Shown here one piece after another: positions 16,405-24,536 of a stretch of DNA of 64,000 nt (the stretch's first letter is position 1; each line of letters begins with the position of its first letter). The stretch spans positions 930,001-994,000 of the forward strand of contig NZ_JBHTCQ010000001.1 in assembly GCF_042665525.1 (NCBI RefSeq), in the 5' to 3' direction. The notes beneath the pieces are model-generated. The model did not search any database. It was not told the origin of the DNA and saw only the letters and a list, made by a program, of their open reading frames with translations. Position numbers and translations under genes: made by a program. The DNA comes from Allobogoriella alba (GTDB lineage: Bacteria; Actinomycetota; Actinomycetes; Actinomycetales; Actinomycetaceae).

Positions 16405-17675
16405 GGGACCATCATGACGGTCACCGCGTCTCCCTCCGCCACGGACTCCACCTCGGCGTCGACGATGGCGAGGGCCTCGGCGGCCGCGAGCGAGGCCACC
16501 AGGTGGGACTGGGAGCCGCGCTCCGCGGAGGGGCGCACCCGCAGCAGGTGGTCGTCCTCCTCGTCGGTGCCGTCGAACGCGACCGGGATGTACTGGCACC
16601 GGCCGGGCGGCGAACGCCAGCCCGTCGCGGCGACGCCGTCCAGCAGGAGCGGCCGCAGCGAGTCGGCGTCGTCCGGGCGCGCGAAGCCGGACATCACCCG
16701 CAGCGCGGGCTCGACGAACACCATGAACGAGACGAACACGCTGACCGGGTTGCCCGGGAGGCAGAAGATCGGTACCGGCCGCTCGCCGTCGTGCAGCACG
16801 CCGAAGCCCTGCGGCTTGCCGGGCTGCATCGCCACGGCCCGGAACGCCACGTCGCCGAGCGGCCCGAGGACCTCCTTGACGACGTCGTACGCGCCGGCGC
16901 TCACCCCGCCGGTCGTCACGAGCGCGTCGACGCCGCCGAGGCGCCTGGCGAGCACGTCCCGCAGCTCGCTCGGCCGGTCCCCGAGGATGCCCAGCGGCAC
17001 GGGTGTCGCGCCGAGCTGCTCGGCCAGGCCCAGCAGCAGCACGTTGTTCGACTCCGGGATCTGCCCCGGCCCGAGCGGCTCGCCCGGCGCGACGAGCTCG
17101 TCGCCCGTGGTGAGCACGCCCAGGCGCACCCGGGGGCGGACGGGCAGCGTGCCGTGCCCGGTCGAGGCGGCGGTGGCGAGGTCGCGCGGCCGCACGGTCC
17201 GGCCGCCGCGCAGCACCTGGGTCCCCGGGGTGACGTCCTCGCCGGCACGGCGCACGTGCGAACCGGCCGGGGCGTGGATCAGCACCTCCTCGGGGGCGTC
17301 CTTGCCGTCGGCGGGCCCGGCGGGCTGGTCGGTGCGCTCGACGGGGACGACGGCGTCCGCGCCGGGCGGGATCGGGGCGCCGGTCATGATGCGGGCGGCC
17401 GTGCCCGGACCGACCCGGGGGAGCGCGTCGGCCCCGGCCGGGATGTCCCCGACCACCCGCAGCCGGACCGGCCGGGACTCCGTGGCGTCGGCGACGTCCG
17501 CGGCGAGGACGGCGTAGCCGTCCATGGCCGAGTTGTCGAAGGGAGGGACCTCCACGCGCGCGACGACGTCCTCGACGAGCCGGCATCCCAGCGCCTCGGT
17601 GAGCGGCAGCTGTCGCACCGGCAACGGGGTGATCTGCGCCAGCACCGCGGCGCGGTGCTCCTCGACCGTGATCAT
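16401..17675 (-). CDS. moeA: Molybdopterin molybdenumtransferase
   Basis: A 424-residue MoeA. The N-terminal domain contains VPPFDNSAMDGYAVLAADV, ARIMTGAPIPPGADAVVPVE follows, and the Mog-like domain has LTTGDEL, IPESNNVLL, and TTGGVSAGAYDVVKEVL. The late FCLPGNPVSVFVSFMVF is also diagnostic. It inserts molybdate into adenylated molybdopterin made by MogA. The ATG at 17675 is preceded by AGGAGAGG. It lies 37 bases after moeZ in the same operon. Confidence 0.95.
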   Translation of the reverse strand: MITVEEHRAAVLAQITPLPVRQLPLTEALGCRLVEDVVARVEVPPFDNSAMDGYAVLAADVADATESRPVRLRVVGDIPAGADALPRVGPGTAARIMTGAPIPPGADAVVPVERTDQPAGPADGKDAPEEVLIHAPAGSHVRRAGEDVTPGTQVLRGGRTVRPRDLATAASTGHGTLPVRPRVRLGVLTTGDELVAPGEPLGPGQIPESNNVLLLGLAEQLGATPVPLGILGDRPSELRDVLARRLGGVDALVTTGGVSAGAYDVVKEVLGPLGDVAFRAVAMQPGKPQGFGVLHDGERPVPIFCLPGNPVSVFVSFMVFVEPALRVMSGFARPDDADSLRPLLLDGVAATGWRSPPGRCQYIPVAFDGTDEEDDHLLRVRPSAERGSQSHLVASLAAAEALAIVDAEVESVAEGDAVTVMMVP

Positions 17676-17712
17676 GCAGCCGCCTCTCCTCGGGTCGGTT
17701 TGCGTGGGTCCG

Positions 17713-18915
17713 TCAGTACGTGGGCAGGTCCGGGTCGACGTCGGCGACCCACGCCAGCACGCCGCCGCGCACGTCGACCGCCCGGGCGCCGGCGTCGGTG
17801 AGCGCCCGGACCGCCTGGGCGGAGCGTTGACCGCTGCGGCAGTGCACGAGCAGCTCGCGGGCCACGCCGCCGGGTGGATGGAGGTCCAGCCTGTGCACCA
17901 CGGCCTGCGGGTCGGCGAGGACGTCACCGAGCGGCACGTTCACGGCGCCCGGGATGGCGACGATCCCCCGCTCCGGCGCCTCCCGGACGTCGAGGAGGAC
18001 GAAGTCGTCGGTGCCGCGGGCGCGCGCGTCCAGCCGGGCGGCGAGACCGGCGGCGGTGATGGCCGGAAGGTCGTCGGAAGGTGCCTCTCCATCGGCCGCC
18101 ACGGGAGTCGGCGCCGGGGCGGCGTGGGGCCGTGGCCGGACGGGCAGCTCGCTCCACCGCTGGGCGAGTGCGTCGAGGACGAGGACCCGGCCGAGCAGCG
18201 GCTCCCCGGTACCCGTGAGGAGCTTGACCGCCTCGGTCGCCATGACCGACCCGACCTGCCCGCACATCGCGCCGAGCACCCCGGCCTGACCGCAGGAGGG
18301 CGTCGTGCCCTCGGGCGGCGGCATCGGGAAGAGGTCCCGCAGGGTGACGCCGGGGGGTGCGGGGGTCTCGTCGTGGGCCGCGGCGGGCCGGGACCAGAAC
18401 ACCGAGACCTGGGCGTCGAAGCGGAGGATCGACCCCCACACCACCGGGATGCCGAGCTCGGCGCAGGTGTCCGAGACCAGGTAGCGGGTCGGGAAGTTGT
18501 CGGTCCCGTCGAGCACGACGTGGTGACCACCGAGCAGGTCGCGCGCGTTGTCCGCCTCGAGGCGGCCGTGGTGCGTGCTGACCTGGACCTCCGGGTTGAG
18601 GGCCCGTACGTGCGCCGCGGCGGATTCGACCTTCGGCCGGCCGACGTCCGCCATGGTGTGGATCACCTGGCGCTGCAGGTTGGAGGGCTCGACCACGTCG
18701 TCGTCGATGATCGTCAGGTGCCCGACGCCCGCCGCGGCGAGGTACTGCAGGACCGGCGCACCCAGGCCCCCGGCGCCCATGACCGCGACGCGGGAGGCGA
18801 GCAGCCGACGCTGACCCTCGTGCCCGAGCGGGCCGAGCAGGAGGTGGCGGGAGTACCGCTGGACCTGGTCCCGGGTCAGCTCCGGCCCCGGGTCCACCAG
18901 CGGCTTCAGGCGCAT
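17713..18915 (-). CDS. moeZ: MoeB/ThiF-type adenylyltransferase with C-terminal rhodanese domain
   Basis: A 400-residue two-domain protein. Residues about 15-250 are the E1-like adenylation domain: ATP loop VAVMGAGGLGAPVLQYLAAA, IIDDDVVEPSNLQRQ, DGTDNFPTRYLVSD, and the catalytic-region SCGQAGVLGAMCGQVG. Residues about 290-400 are rhodanese, with the active Cys in LLVHCRSGQRSA. This fits actinobacterial MoeZ, which activates and sulfurates MoaD and CysO-type carriers. The usual zinc CxxC pairs of E. coli MoeB are not evident. It is first of the cofactor operon. Confidence 0.92.
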   Translation of the reverse strand: MRLKPLVDPGPELTRDQVQRYSRHLLLGPLGHEGQRRLLASRVAVMGAGGLGAPVLQYLAAAGVGHLTIIDDDVVEPSNLQRQVIHTMADVGRPKVESAAAHVRALNPEVQVSTHHGRLEADNARDLLGGHHVVLDGTDNFPTRYLVSDTCAELGIPVVWGSILRFDAQVSVFWSRPAAAHDETPAPPGVTLRDLFPMPPPEGTTPSCGQAGVLGAMCGQVGSVMATEAVKLLTGTGEPLLGRVLVLDALAQRWSELPVRPRPHAAPAPTPVAADGEAPSDDLPAITAAGLAARLDARARGTDDFVLLDVREAPERGIVAIPGAVNVPLGDVLADPQAVVHRLDLHPPGGVARELLVHCRSGQRSAQAVRALTDAGARAVDVRGGVLAWVADVDPDLPTY

Positions 18916-18958
18916 GCCCCAACTCTAGGTCGCGCCGGCCACGTCGAGATGTCGGTGC

Positions 18959-20392
18959 TCAGCCGATCTCGACGAGCCCCACCGAGCTCAGCGCCGAGTA
19001 CACGCCCAGCAGCAGGATGGCCACACCGCTGACCGTGACCGCCACGGTCGCGAACCGTCCGCCGCGCAGCTCAGGTTCGACGTAGGTGCGCCGGAGGTAC
19101 CACGCGGCGACCGCCACCGCGGCCAGGAAGATCCCGCCCGAGAACCCGCCGACGAGGATCATCACGAACGGCGCGGACATCCACAGCAGGGTGAGCAGCC
19201 ACGCGAGTGGCAGCGCCACGATGAAGACCCGCGTCCATCGGTTGCGGCTGCGTGAGTCGGTCCACGTGAAGCCACCCATGATGCTCACCGCGTTCGACCA
19301 CTGCCGCGACCACGAAGGGATCGCCGCCCACAGGGTCGAGCCGAGCGCCGCCACCGCTCCGACGAGGTAGACGATCCGGCCCCACTCGCCGAGCGCTCCG
19401 GTGTAGGTCTCGGAGAGGACCATGATCATGTCGTTGCCCTCCGGGGCGAGTCCCTGCGGGTGGAGGACCGCGGCACCCATGACGTAGAAGGCCATGGTGG
19501 CGACCGTGTAGATCAGCCAGGACGTCATCGCGTCCTTCTGCATGACCGCGATCCACCCCTTGACACGGCGCCGGTACCCGGAAGAGCCGTCGTTGGGGCC
19601 GGACCAGCGGGCGTACCCCTTCTCCAGGCACCAGTACGTGTAGGCCGTGATCTCCTCCGACGCCACACCGGTGAGGCCGAACATGGCGAGCGCGACGCCG
19701 ATGGCTCCCACGGGTAGCGACAAGGACAGTCCTGAGGCGATGTCGCCGCCGGAGTACCCGTACTCGGTGGCGGGCAGGCCGAGGGTGATGACCAGCGTCA
19801 CGACGACGAAGAGCATCGTCAGGAACACGGCCACTTTCTCGATGAGCGCGTAGCGGTTCGAGTACAGGGTCGCGATCGCCACCACGGTGACCAGGACCGA
19901 CCAGACCGTCAGGGACGTCGCCTCGAGCGGTCCGGAGCCGATCGGAAGAAGGATCGACAGTGCGGCGGCCAGGCCCCCGATGACGCCGCCGGTCTGGATG
20001 AGCTTGGACAGTGCGAACAGGATCCACAGGATGAAGATCCAGCCGAACCTGCCCACGCGTGGCGGGACGAGGGTGTAGCCCTCCATCGCGCCCCGACCGG
20101 TGACGATGGCGTACCTCGCCAGCTCGACCTGGACCGCGACCTTGACCAGCGTCGAGAAGACGACGAGCCACAGCAGGACGAACCCGGCCTCCGCCCCCAG
20201 GGCGGTGGCGGTGATGAGCTCACCCGCGCCGACGATGGACGCCGAGACGATGAGACCTGGCCCGAAGAACCGGAGCGATCCGCGCCAGGTCGTCGGTGGT
20301 TCGCGGACGTCGGCAGGGTCGAGGTGATACGGATCGCCACCGACGACGGTGCGCTCCGGCTGGGTCCCGGGGCTGCTCGCTGCTGCGGACAC
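18959..20392 (-). CDS. Nramp-like carrier lacking the metal-binding motifs (first paralogue)
   Basis: A 477-residue protein with about 11-12 helices and overall Nramp/APC fold. The helix-1 DPGN motif of true Nramp metal transporters is replaced by GAGE (residues 55-58, in ASIVGAGELITAT), and the helix-6 MPH motif by an acidic stretch (GLTGVASEEITAYTYWC). Mn/Fe transport is therefore unlikely. The GTG start has an AAGGAG site six bases upstream. It follows manD by 39 bases in a D-mannonate operon, and a close paralogue (43909-45303) lies in the uronate island, so an organic acid or a different ion may be the substrate. Automatic annotation would call it a divalent metal transporter. Confidence 0.8.
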   Translation of the reverse strand: MSAAASSPGTQPERTVVGGDPYHLDPADVREPPTTWRGSLRFFGPGLIVSASIVGAGELITATALGAEAGFVLLWLVVFSTLVKVAVQVELARYAIVTGRGAMEGYTLVPPRVGRFGWIFILWILFALSKLIQTGGVIGGLAAALSILLPIGSGPLEATSLTVWSVLVTVVAIATLYSNRYALIEKVAVFLTMLFVVVTLVITLGLPATEYGYSGGDIASGLSLSLPVGAIGVALAMFGLTGVASEEITAYTYWCLEKGYARWSGPNDGSSGYRRRVKGWIAVMQKDAMTSWLIYTVATMAFYVMGAAVLHPQGLAPEGNDMIMVLSETYTGALGEWGRIVYLVGAVAALGSTLWAAIPSWSRQWSNAVSIMGGFTWTDSRSRNRWTRVFIVALPLAWLLTLLWMSAPFVMILVGGFSGGIFLAAVAVAAWYLRRTYVEPELRGGRFATVAVTVSGVAILLLGVYSALSSVGLVEIG

Positions 20393-20431
20393 TGCGATCT
20401 CCTTCGATCCGGATGCCGGGCTCGTCCTGGC

Positions 20432-21643
20432 CTACCAGTCGTGGACGGAGCCGTCGAGGCGGCGGGCGACCGGGAGGTACTTCGGGTCGTACGGGAACCT
20501 CTCGGCGGCGGCCTCGTCAACCTCGACGCCCAGGCCCGGTGCGTCGGACGGCACGAGCATGCCGTCCGCGAAGCGGTAGCCGGGCCGGAACACCTCGTGG
20601 GTGAGGCGCATGTGCGCCATGTACTCCTGGATGCCGAAGTTCGGCACCGTCACGTCCAGGTGCACCGCGGCGGACAGTGAGACGGGGGAGAGGTCGGTGG
20701 CCCCGTGCGAGCCAGTCCGCACCTGGTACAGCTCCGCCAGGTTGAAGATCCGCCTGAGGTGGGTGATGCCGCCGGCGTGCGAGACGGAGGTCCGCACGTA
20801 GTCGATGAGCTGCTCGGTGATGAGGTGCTGGACGTCCCAGATCGAGTTGAGGATCTCACCGACCGCGATCGGGGTGGTGGTCCGCGAGCGGATGAGCCGG
20901 AAGCCCTCCTGGTGCTCGGCCGGCGTCGGGTCCTCCATCCAGAACAGGTTGAGCTCCTCCACGGACCGGCCGAACCGGGCAGCCTCGTTGGGGGAGAGGC
21001 GGTGGTGCACGTCGTGCAGGAGGTGCACGGTCGGCCCGATCGCGTCGCGGACCGCAGCCAGGTACTTCGGGGCCTGGTCCAGGTACTCCGGTGTCGACCA
21101 CGCCTGCTCCTCCGGGAGGGCGGCGTCCGCCGGGTCGTAGACCTCGCCGCCGTGGCCCAGCCCGTAGACCCCAGGGACGCCCGCGAGACCGGCCTGCGCC
21201 CGCACGGCGAGGTACCCCTCGTCGCGGAACCGGGCGACGTCGTCGAGCAGCTCGGGGACGTCCGCGCCGGCGGCGTGGCCGTAGACCGTCGCCCCTTCGC
21301 GGGCCCTGCCGCCGAGGAGCTCGTAGACCGGCAGGCCGGCGACCTTGCCCTTGATGTCCCACAGCGCGACGTCGACCGCGGCGATCGCCGTCATGGTCAC
21401 CGGGCCGCGGCGCCAGTAGGCGCCCTTGTACAGGTAGGACCAGGTGTCCTCGATGCGGGCCGGGTCGCGGCCCACCAGCAGCGGGCAGACGTGGTCCCGC
21501 AGGTAGGACGCGACGGCGAGCTCCCGGCCGTTGAGCGTCGCGTCGCCCCATCCCACGACGCCGTCGGAGGTGGTGATCTTGAGGGTGACGAAGTTCCGGC
21601 CGGGCGAGGAGACGATGACTTTCGCCTCGGTGATGGTGCTCAT
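20432..21643 (-). CDS. manD: D-mannonate dehydratase, enolase superfamily
   Basis: A 403-residue member of the mandelate racemase/enolase superfamily whose motifs match ManD closely: LYKGAYWRRGPVTMTAIAAV, TVYGHAAG (catalytic Tyr), LLHDVHHRLSPNEAARFG (metal Asp and catalytic His), FWMEDPTPAEHQ and IAVGEILNSIWD (metal Glu residues), ending in YDPKYLPVARR. ManD converts D-mannonate to 2-keto-3-deoxy-D-gluconate; related proteins use D-gluconate weakly. The ATG overlaps the MFS stop (ATGA). With the upstream importer and divergent GntR gene it forms a sugar-acid module. Confidence 0.9.
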   Translation of the reverse strand: MSTITEAKVIVSSPGRNFVTLKITTSDGVVGWGDATLNGRELAVASYLRDHVCPLLVGRDPARIEDTWSYLYKGAYWRRGPVTMTAIAAVDVALWDIKGKVAGLPVYELLGGRAREGATVYGHAAGADVPELLDDVARFRDEGYLAVRAQAGLAGVPGVYGLGHGGEVYDPADAALPEEQAWSTPEYLDQAPKYLAAVRDAIGPTVHLLHDVHHRLSPNEAARFGRSVEELNLFWMEDPTPAEHQEGFRLIRSRTTTPIAVGEILNSIWDVQHLITEQLIDYVRTSVSHAGGITHLRRIFNLAELYQVRTGSHGATDLSPVSLSAAVHLDVTVPNFGIQEYMAHMRLTHEVFRPGYRFADGMLVPSDAPGLGVEVDEAAAERFPYDPKYLPVARRLDGSVHDW

Positions 21644-23073
21644 GGCCGTGCCCCTCCGCGCTCGCCGTCCCCGCCCGCTGCGGGCAGCGAGCGTACCGGC
21701 CAGTCGGCGTACTCGCGGCCGTCCCGGCGCGCCGGCGCCGTCTCCGGGACGAAGCGCAGCGCGACGATGCTGATGACGACCAGCACGGCGACGTAGAGCG
21801 CCGGCCACACGTAGCTCCCGCCACCGGCCATCATCAGTGCCGTCGAGGCGACCGTGAAGGGCCCGGACGCGATCATCGCGCCGAACTGCCACACGACCGA
21901 GACGCCGGAGTAGCGCGCCTGGGACGGGAACAGCTCGGGGAAGTAGGACGCCTGCGGCGCGTACGTGCCGGCGTGGCCGAGGGCGAGACCTGCGATGAGC
22001 GCGACGGTGATGATCGCGGTGTTCTGCGTCTCCACCGCCTCCAGCGCCGGGACGATGAGCAGCAGGTTCAGCACCGCGGCGACCAGGTACACCGGTCTGC
22101 GGCCCACGCGGTCGGTGAGGCGACCGAGCAGCGGGATGGCGACGATCTCGCAGATGATCGCGATGATCACCGCGTCGAGGATGATCTGCGAGTTGAGCTG
22201 GTTGGCCTCGGCATAGGCGACGAGGAACAACGTGTAGAACGGGAAGACGGCTGCCTCGACGAACTTCGTGAGCAATCCCCCGATGACCTCCTTGCGGTGG
22301 TCACGCGCGAGGGTCTTCAGCGGCGCGCGGTGCTCGGCCTCCTGCTCCTTGACGGCCCGGAAGGTCTTGGACTCCGGCACCCGCAGACGGATGTACAGGC
22401 CGATGACGACCACGAAGATGCTCAGCAGGAACGGCACCCGCCAGCCCCAGGCGAGGAAGTCCTCGTTCGGCATCGTGCCCATGAGCCAGGCGAACAGCGC
22501 GGTGGGGATGAGGTAGGCGACGGGCGAGCCGAGCTGGACGAAGCTGGCGTAGAACCCGCGCCGGTTCGCCGGCGCGGCCTCGGCGGTGAGGAGCACGGCC
22601 CCACCCTGCTCGCCGCCGACGCCGAAGCCCTGGATGAGTCGGACGAGGACGAGGATGATCGGGGCCCACACGCCGATCTGGTCGTAGGTGGGCATGAGCC
22701 CGACGGCGAACGTCCCCAGCCCGGTGAGCAGGAGGGTGAAGACGAGGGCGCGCTTGCGGCCGATGCGGTCACCGACGTGGCCCCAGACCACCCCGCCGAG
22801 GGGGCGGGCGAAGAAGCCGACCGCGTAGGTCGAGAAGGCGGCGAGCATGCCCACGAGCCGATCGGACTCGGGGAAGAAGACGTCGTTCAGCACCAGCGCC
22901 GCCGCGGTGCCGTAGATGAAGAAGTCGTAGTACTCCGCGATCGTGCCGATCACGGAGGCGGAGACCGTCCGGCGCAAGGTCTTCGGGTCGGTCGGCCGCT
23001 GGTGCTCCGCAGCGGCCGTCGGGCTCGCGCTGCTGCTCCCGTTCGGCTCGTGGACCGGGTCTGTGGTGGTCAC
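21640..23073 (-). CDS. MHS-type MFS metabolite:proton symporter
   Basis: A 477-residue major facilitator protein starting at the GTG at 23073, which has GAGGAG six bases upstream. Twelve helices are predicted. The family motif GDRIGRKRALVF appears in loop 2-3, RLIQGFGVGGEQGGAVLLTAE in helix 5, and a second GRLTDRVGRRPVY after helix 8. The N-terminal TIAEYYDFFIYGTAAALVL is typical of the metabolite:H+ symporter subfamily (KgtP/ShiA-like, organic acids). Its coupling to manD suggests uptake of mannonate or a related hexonate. Confidence 0.88.
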   Translation of the reverse strand: MTTTDPVHEPNGSSSASPTAAAEHQRPTDPKTLRRTVSASVIGTIAEYYDFFIYGTAAALVLNDVFFPESDRLVGMLAAFSTYAVGFFARPLGGVVWGHVGDRIGRKRALVFTLLLTGLGTFAVGLMPTYDQIGVWAPIILVLVRLIQGFGVGGEQGGAVLLTAEAAPANRRGFYASFVQLGSPVAYLIPTALFAWLMGTMPNEDFLAWGWRVPFLLSIFVVVIGLYIRLRVPESKTFRAVKEQEAEHRAPLKTLARDHRKEVIGGLLTKFVEAAVFPFYTLFLVAYAEANQLNSQIILDAVIIAIICEIVAIPLLGRLTDRVGRRPVYLVAAVLNLLLIVPALEAVETQNTAIITVALIAGLALGHAGTYAPQASYFPELFPSQARYSGVSVVWQFGAMIASGPFTVASTALMMAGGGSYVWPALYVAVLVVISIVALRFVPETAPARRDGREYADWPVRSLPAAGGDGERGGARP

Positions 23074-23144
23074 GGTGTGCTCCTCGATGCGCTGCTGCTG
23101 CACGTCGTGGGCCCTGGTGGGCCATGGTTGGGCGGACAAACGCG

Positions 23145-23160
23145 CACTACCATACAAGTG
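23145..23160. promoter_or_regulatory. Imperfect operator-like repeat between the MFS gene and the GntR gene
   Basis: CACT at 23145-23148 and AGTG at 23157-23160 flank ACCATACA. On the minus strand it reads TTGTATGGTA, resembling one half of FadR-type GntR operators. It lies in the divergent promoter region of the mannonate module, so binding by the adjacent GntR protein is plausible but weakly supported. Confidence 0.3.
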
Positions 23161-23227
23161 TGCTGGGTAGGGTCAAGGCGAGGACGACAGCGCCGAGCTC
23201 GGCGCGACGTGGGCAGCAGGGGGTCAG

Positions 23228-23962
23228 GTGAAACGGCACGAGGTCGCGGCGCAGGGGCGGCGCCTTCGCCGCGCGACGGAGCTGAGGCGGCTCACCGCGT
23301 CCGGCCGGAACTTCCGAGGGGTCGTCCACCAGGAGCTGCGCGACCGCATCGTCCGGCTCGAGCTGGCCCCGGGAGCACACCTGTCGGAGAACGAGCTCTC
23401 GCGCGAGCTCGGCGTGAGCCGCACGCCGGTCCGCGAGAGCCTCATCCTGCTCGCGGAAGAGGGCCTCGTGACCGTGCTGCCGCAGGTCGGGAGCTTCGTC
23501 GCGCCGATCGACCTGGGCGAGATCACCACCGCCCAGTTCGTCCGCGAGTCTCTGGAGTGCGCTGCGATCGAGCGCGCTGCGCAGGAGCGTTCCGAGGCGG
23601 ACCTGTCGGCGCTCGAGGTGCTCCTGGACCAGCAGGTGGCGGACGACCGTGCGCAGGACAACGAGGCCTTCTTCGGGCACGACGAGGACTTTCACGCCCG
23701 GCTGATGGTCGCATCGGGGTTCGGGTCCGTCTGGCGCACGGTCGGCCAGGCCAAGGCTCAGCTCGACCGGGCGCGGCGACTCTCGCTCGGTGACGTCCAG
23801 TCCCTCGCGACGCTCGTCGAGCAGCACCGCGCGATCCTCGAGCGCCTCCGTGAGCGTGACGGCGCAGGGGCCGTGGCTGCCCTCCGGGAGCATCTGCGCC
23901 AGGTGTTCACCGACGTCGCACAGCTGCGCGAGCGCCGGCCCGAGCTGTTCGCCGAGGACTAG
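23228..23962 (+). CDS. GntR family (FCD) transcriptional regulator of the mannonate module
   Basis: A 244-residue regulator. The winged-helix DNA-binding region lies at about residues 28-95 (VHQELRDRIVRLELAPGAHL; SENELSRELGVSRTPVRESL; EEGLVTVLPQVGSFV). The C-terminal FCD effector domain follows, with acid and His ligands in HDEDFHARLMVAS and LVEQHRAILERLR. FCD proteins bind carboxylate metabolites through a metal. It is divergent from the MFS-manD-Nramp-like operon and is the obvious candidate to control it, probably inactivated by a hexonate or KDG. Confidence 0.88.
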   Translation: MKRHEVAAQGRRLRRATELRRLTASGRNFRGVVHQELRDRIVRLELAPGAHLSENELSRELGVSRTPVRESLILLAEEGLVTVLPQVGSFVAPIDLGEITTAQFVRESLECAAIERAAQERSEADLSALEVLLDQQVADDRAQDNEAFFGHDEDFHARLMVASGFGSVWRTVGQAKAQLDRARRLSLGDVQSLATLVEQHRAILERLRERDGAGAVAALREHLRQVFTDVAQLRERRPELFAED

Positions 23963-24018
23963 CGTCCCGCGGGGTCGGCCGGCCAGTGCTGTGACTGACA
24001 TCGCCCTCCTCGCATTAG

Positions 24019-24031
24019 ATGCATGGTGCAT
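24019..24031. promoter_or_regulatory. Probable MarR operator upstream of the MarR-MFS pair
   Basis: Perfect inverted repeat ATGCA-TGG-TGCAT, ending 19 bases before the chosen GTG start. Size and position suit an autoregulatory MarR site that also controls the downstream pump. Confidence 0.45.
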
Positions 24032-24050
24032 GTAGGTGTATGGTCGGGAC

Positions 24051-24536
24051 GTGCCTGTTTCACGTCTTGACGCCAGCGAGCGCCTGATCGACGAGGTCGG
24101 CGCCTTCCTCCGCCGGACCCGGGCGTCGAGCATCCTCGTCGCGCAGAGCTGCGGGCTCCAGGTCACCCACGTCCAGCTCCTCTTCGCGCTGCGGCGCCTC
24201 GGGGAGAGCCGGGTCGCGACGCTCGCCGAGACCCAGCTGGTCGACCCGTCGGTCGCGAGCCGGCAGGTCGCCGGGCTCGAGAAGCTCGGGCTGGTGGAGC
24301 GGCGCAGCGATCCGGAGGACGCGCGCGCGGCCCTGGTCTCCCTCACCGAGAAGGGCCACGCGAAGCTCGGCGAGGTGCGCCGTCGTCATCGCGAGGTGGT
24401 CACGGCGGCCCTGGCGGACTGGCCGGTCGAGCGCGTCACCCGGCTCACGGACGACCTGAGCGCGTTCGTCGTGGCGTCCGGTCCTGTCTACGACGAGCTC
24501 GCCGGTGAGAGGGCCGGCATCCTGGAGGTCGTGTGA
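24051..24536 (+). CDS. MarR family transcriptional regulator
   Basis: A 161-residue winged-helix protein. The recognition region reads VATLAETQLVDPSVASRQVAG, followed by the wing VERRSDPEDARAALVSLTEKG, standard for MarR. The start is taken as the GTG at 24051; an in-frame GTG at 24036 adds five residues. Its stop overlaps the next start (GTGA), so it is translated with the MFS pump. The likely role is drug- or phenolic-responsive repression of that pump. Confidence 0.85.
   Translation: MPVSRLDASERLIDEVGAFLRRTRASSILVAQSCGLQVTHVQLLFALRRLGESRVATLAETQLVDPSVASRQVAGLEKLGLVERRSDPEDARAALVSLTEKGHAKLGEVRRRHREVVTAALADWPVERVTRLTDDLSAFVVASGPVYDELAGERAGILEVV

Noticed and set aside
18959..20392. Calling the Nramp-like proteins manganese or iron transporters
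   Set aside because: The DPGN and MPH metal motifs are absent in both copies and the context is sugar-acid catabolism.
21973..23793. A 606-codon open frame on the + strand opposite the MFS gene
   Set aside because: It is antisense to an obvious 12-helix transporter, then runs out of frame through the GntR gene; composition is typical of a shadow frame.
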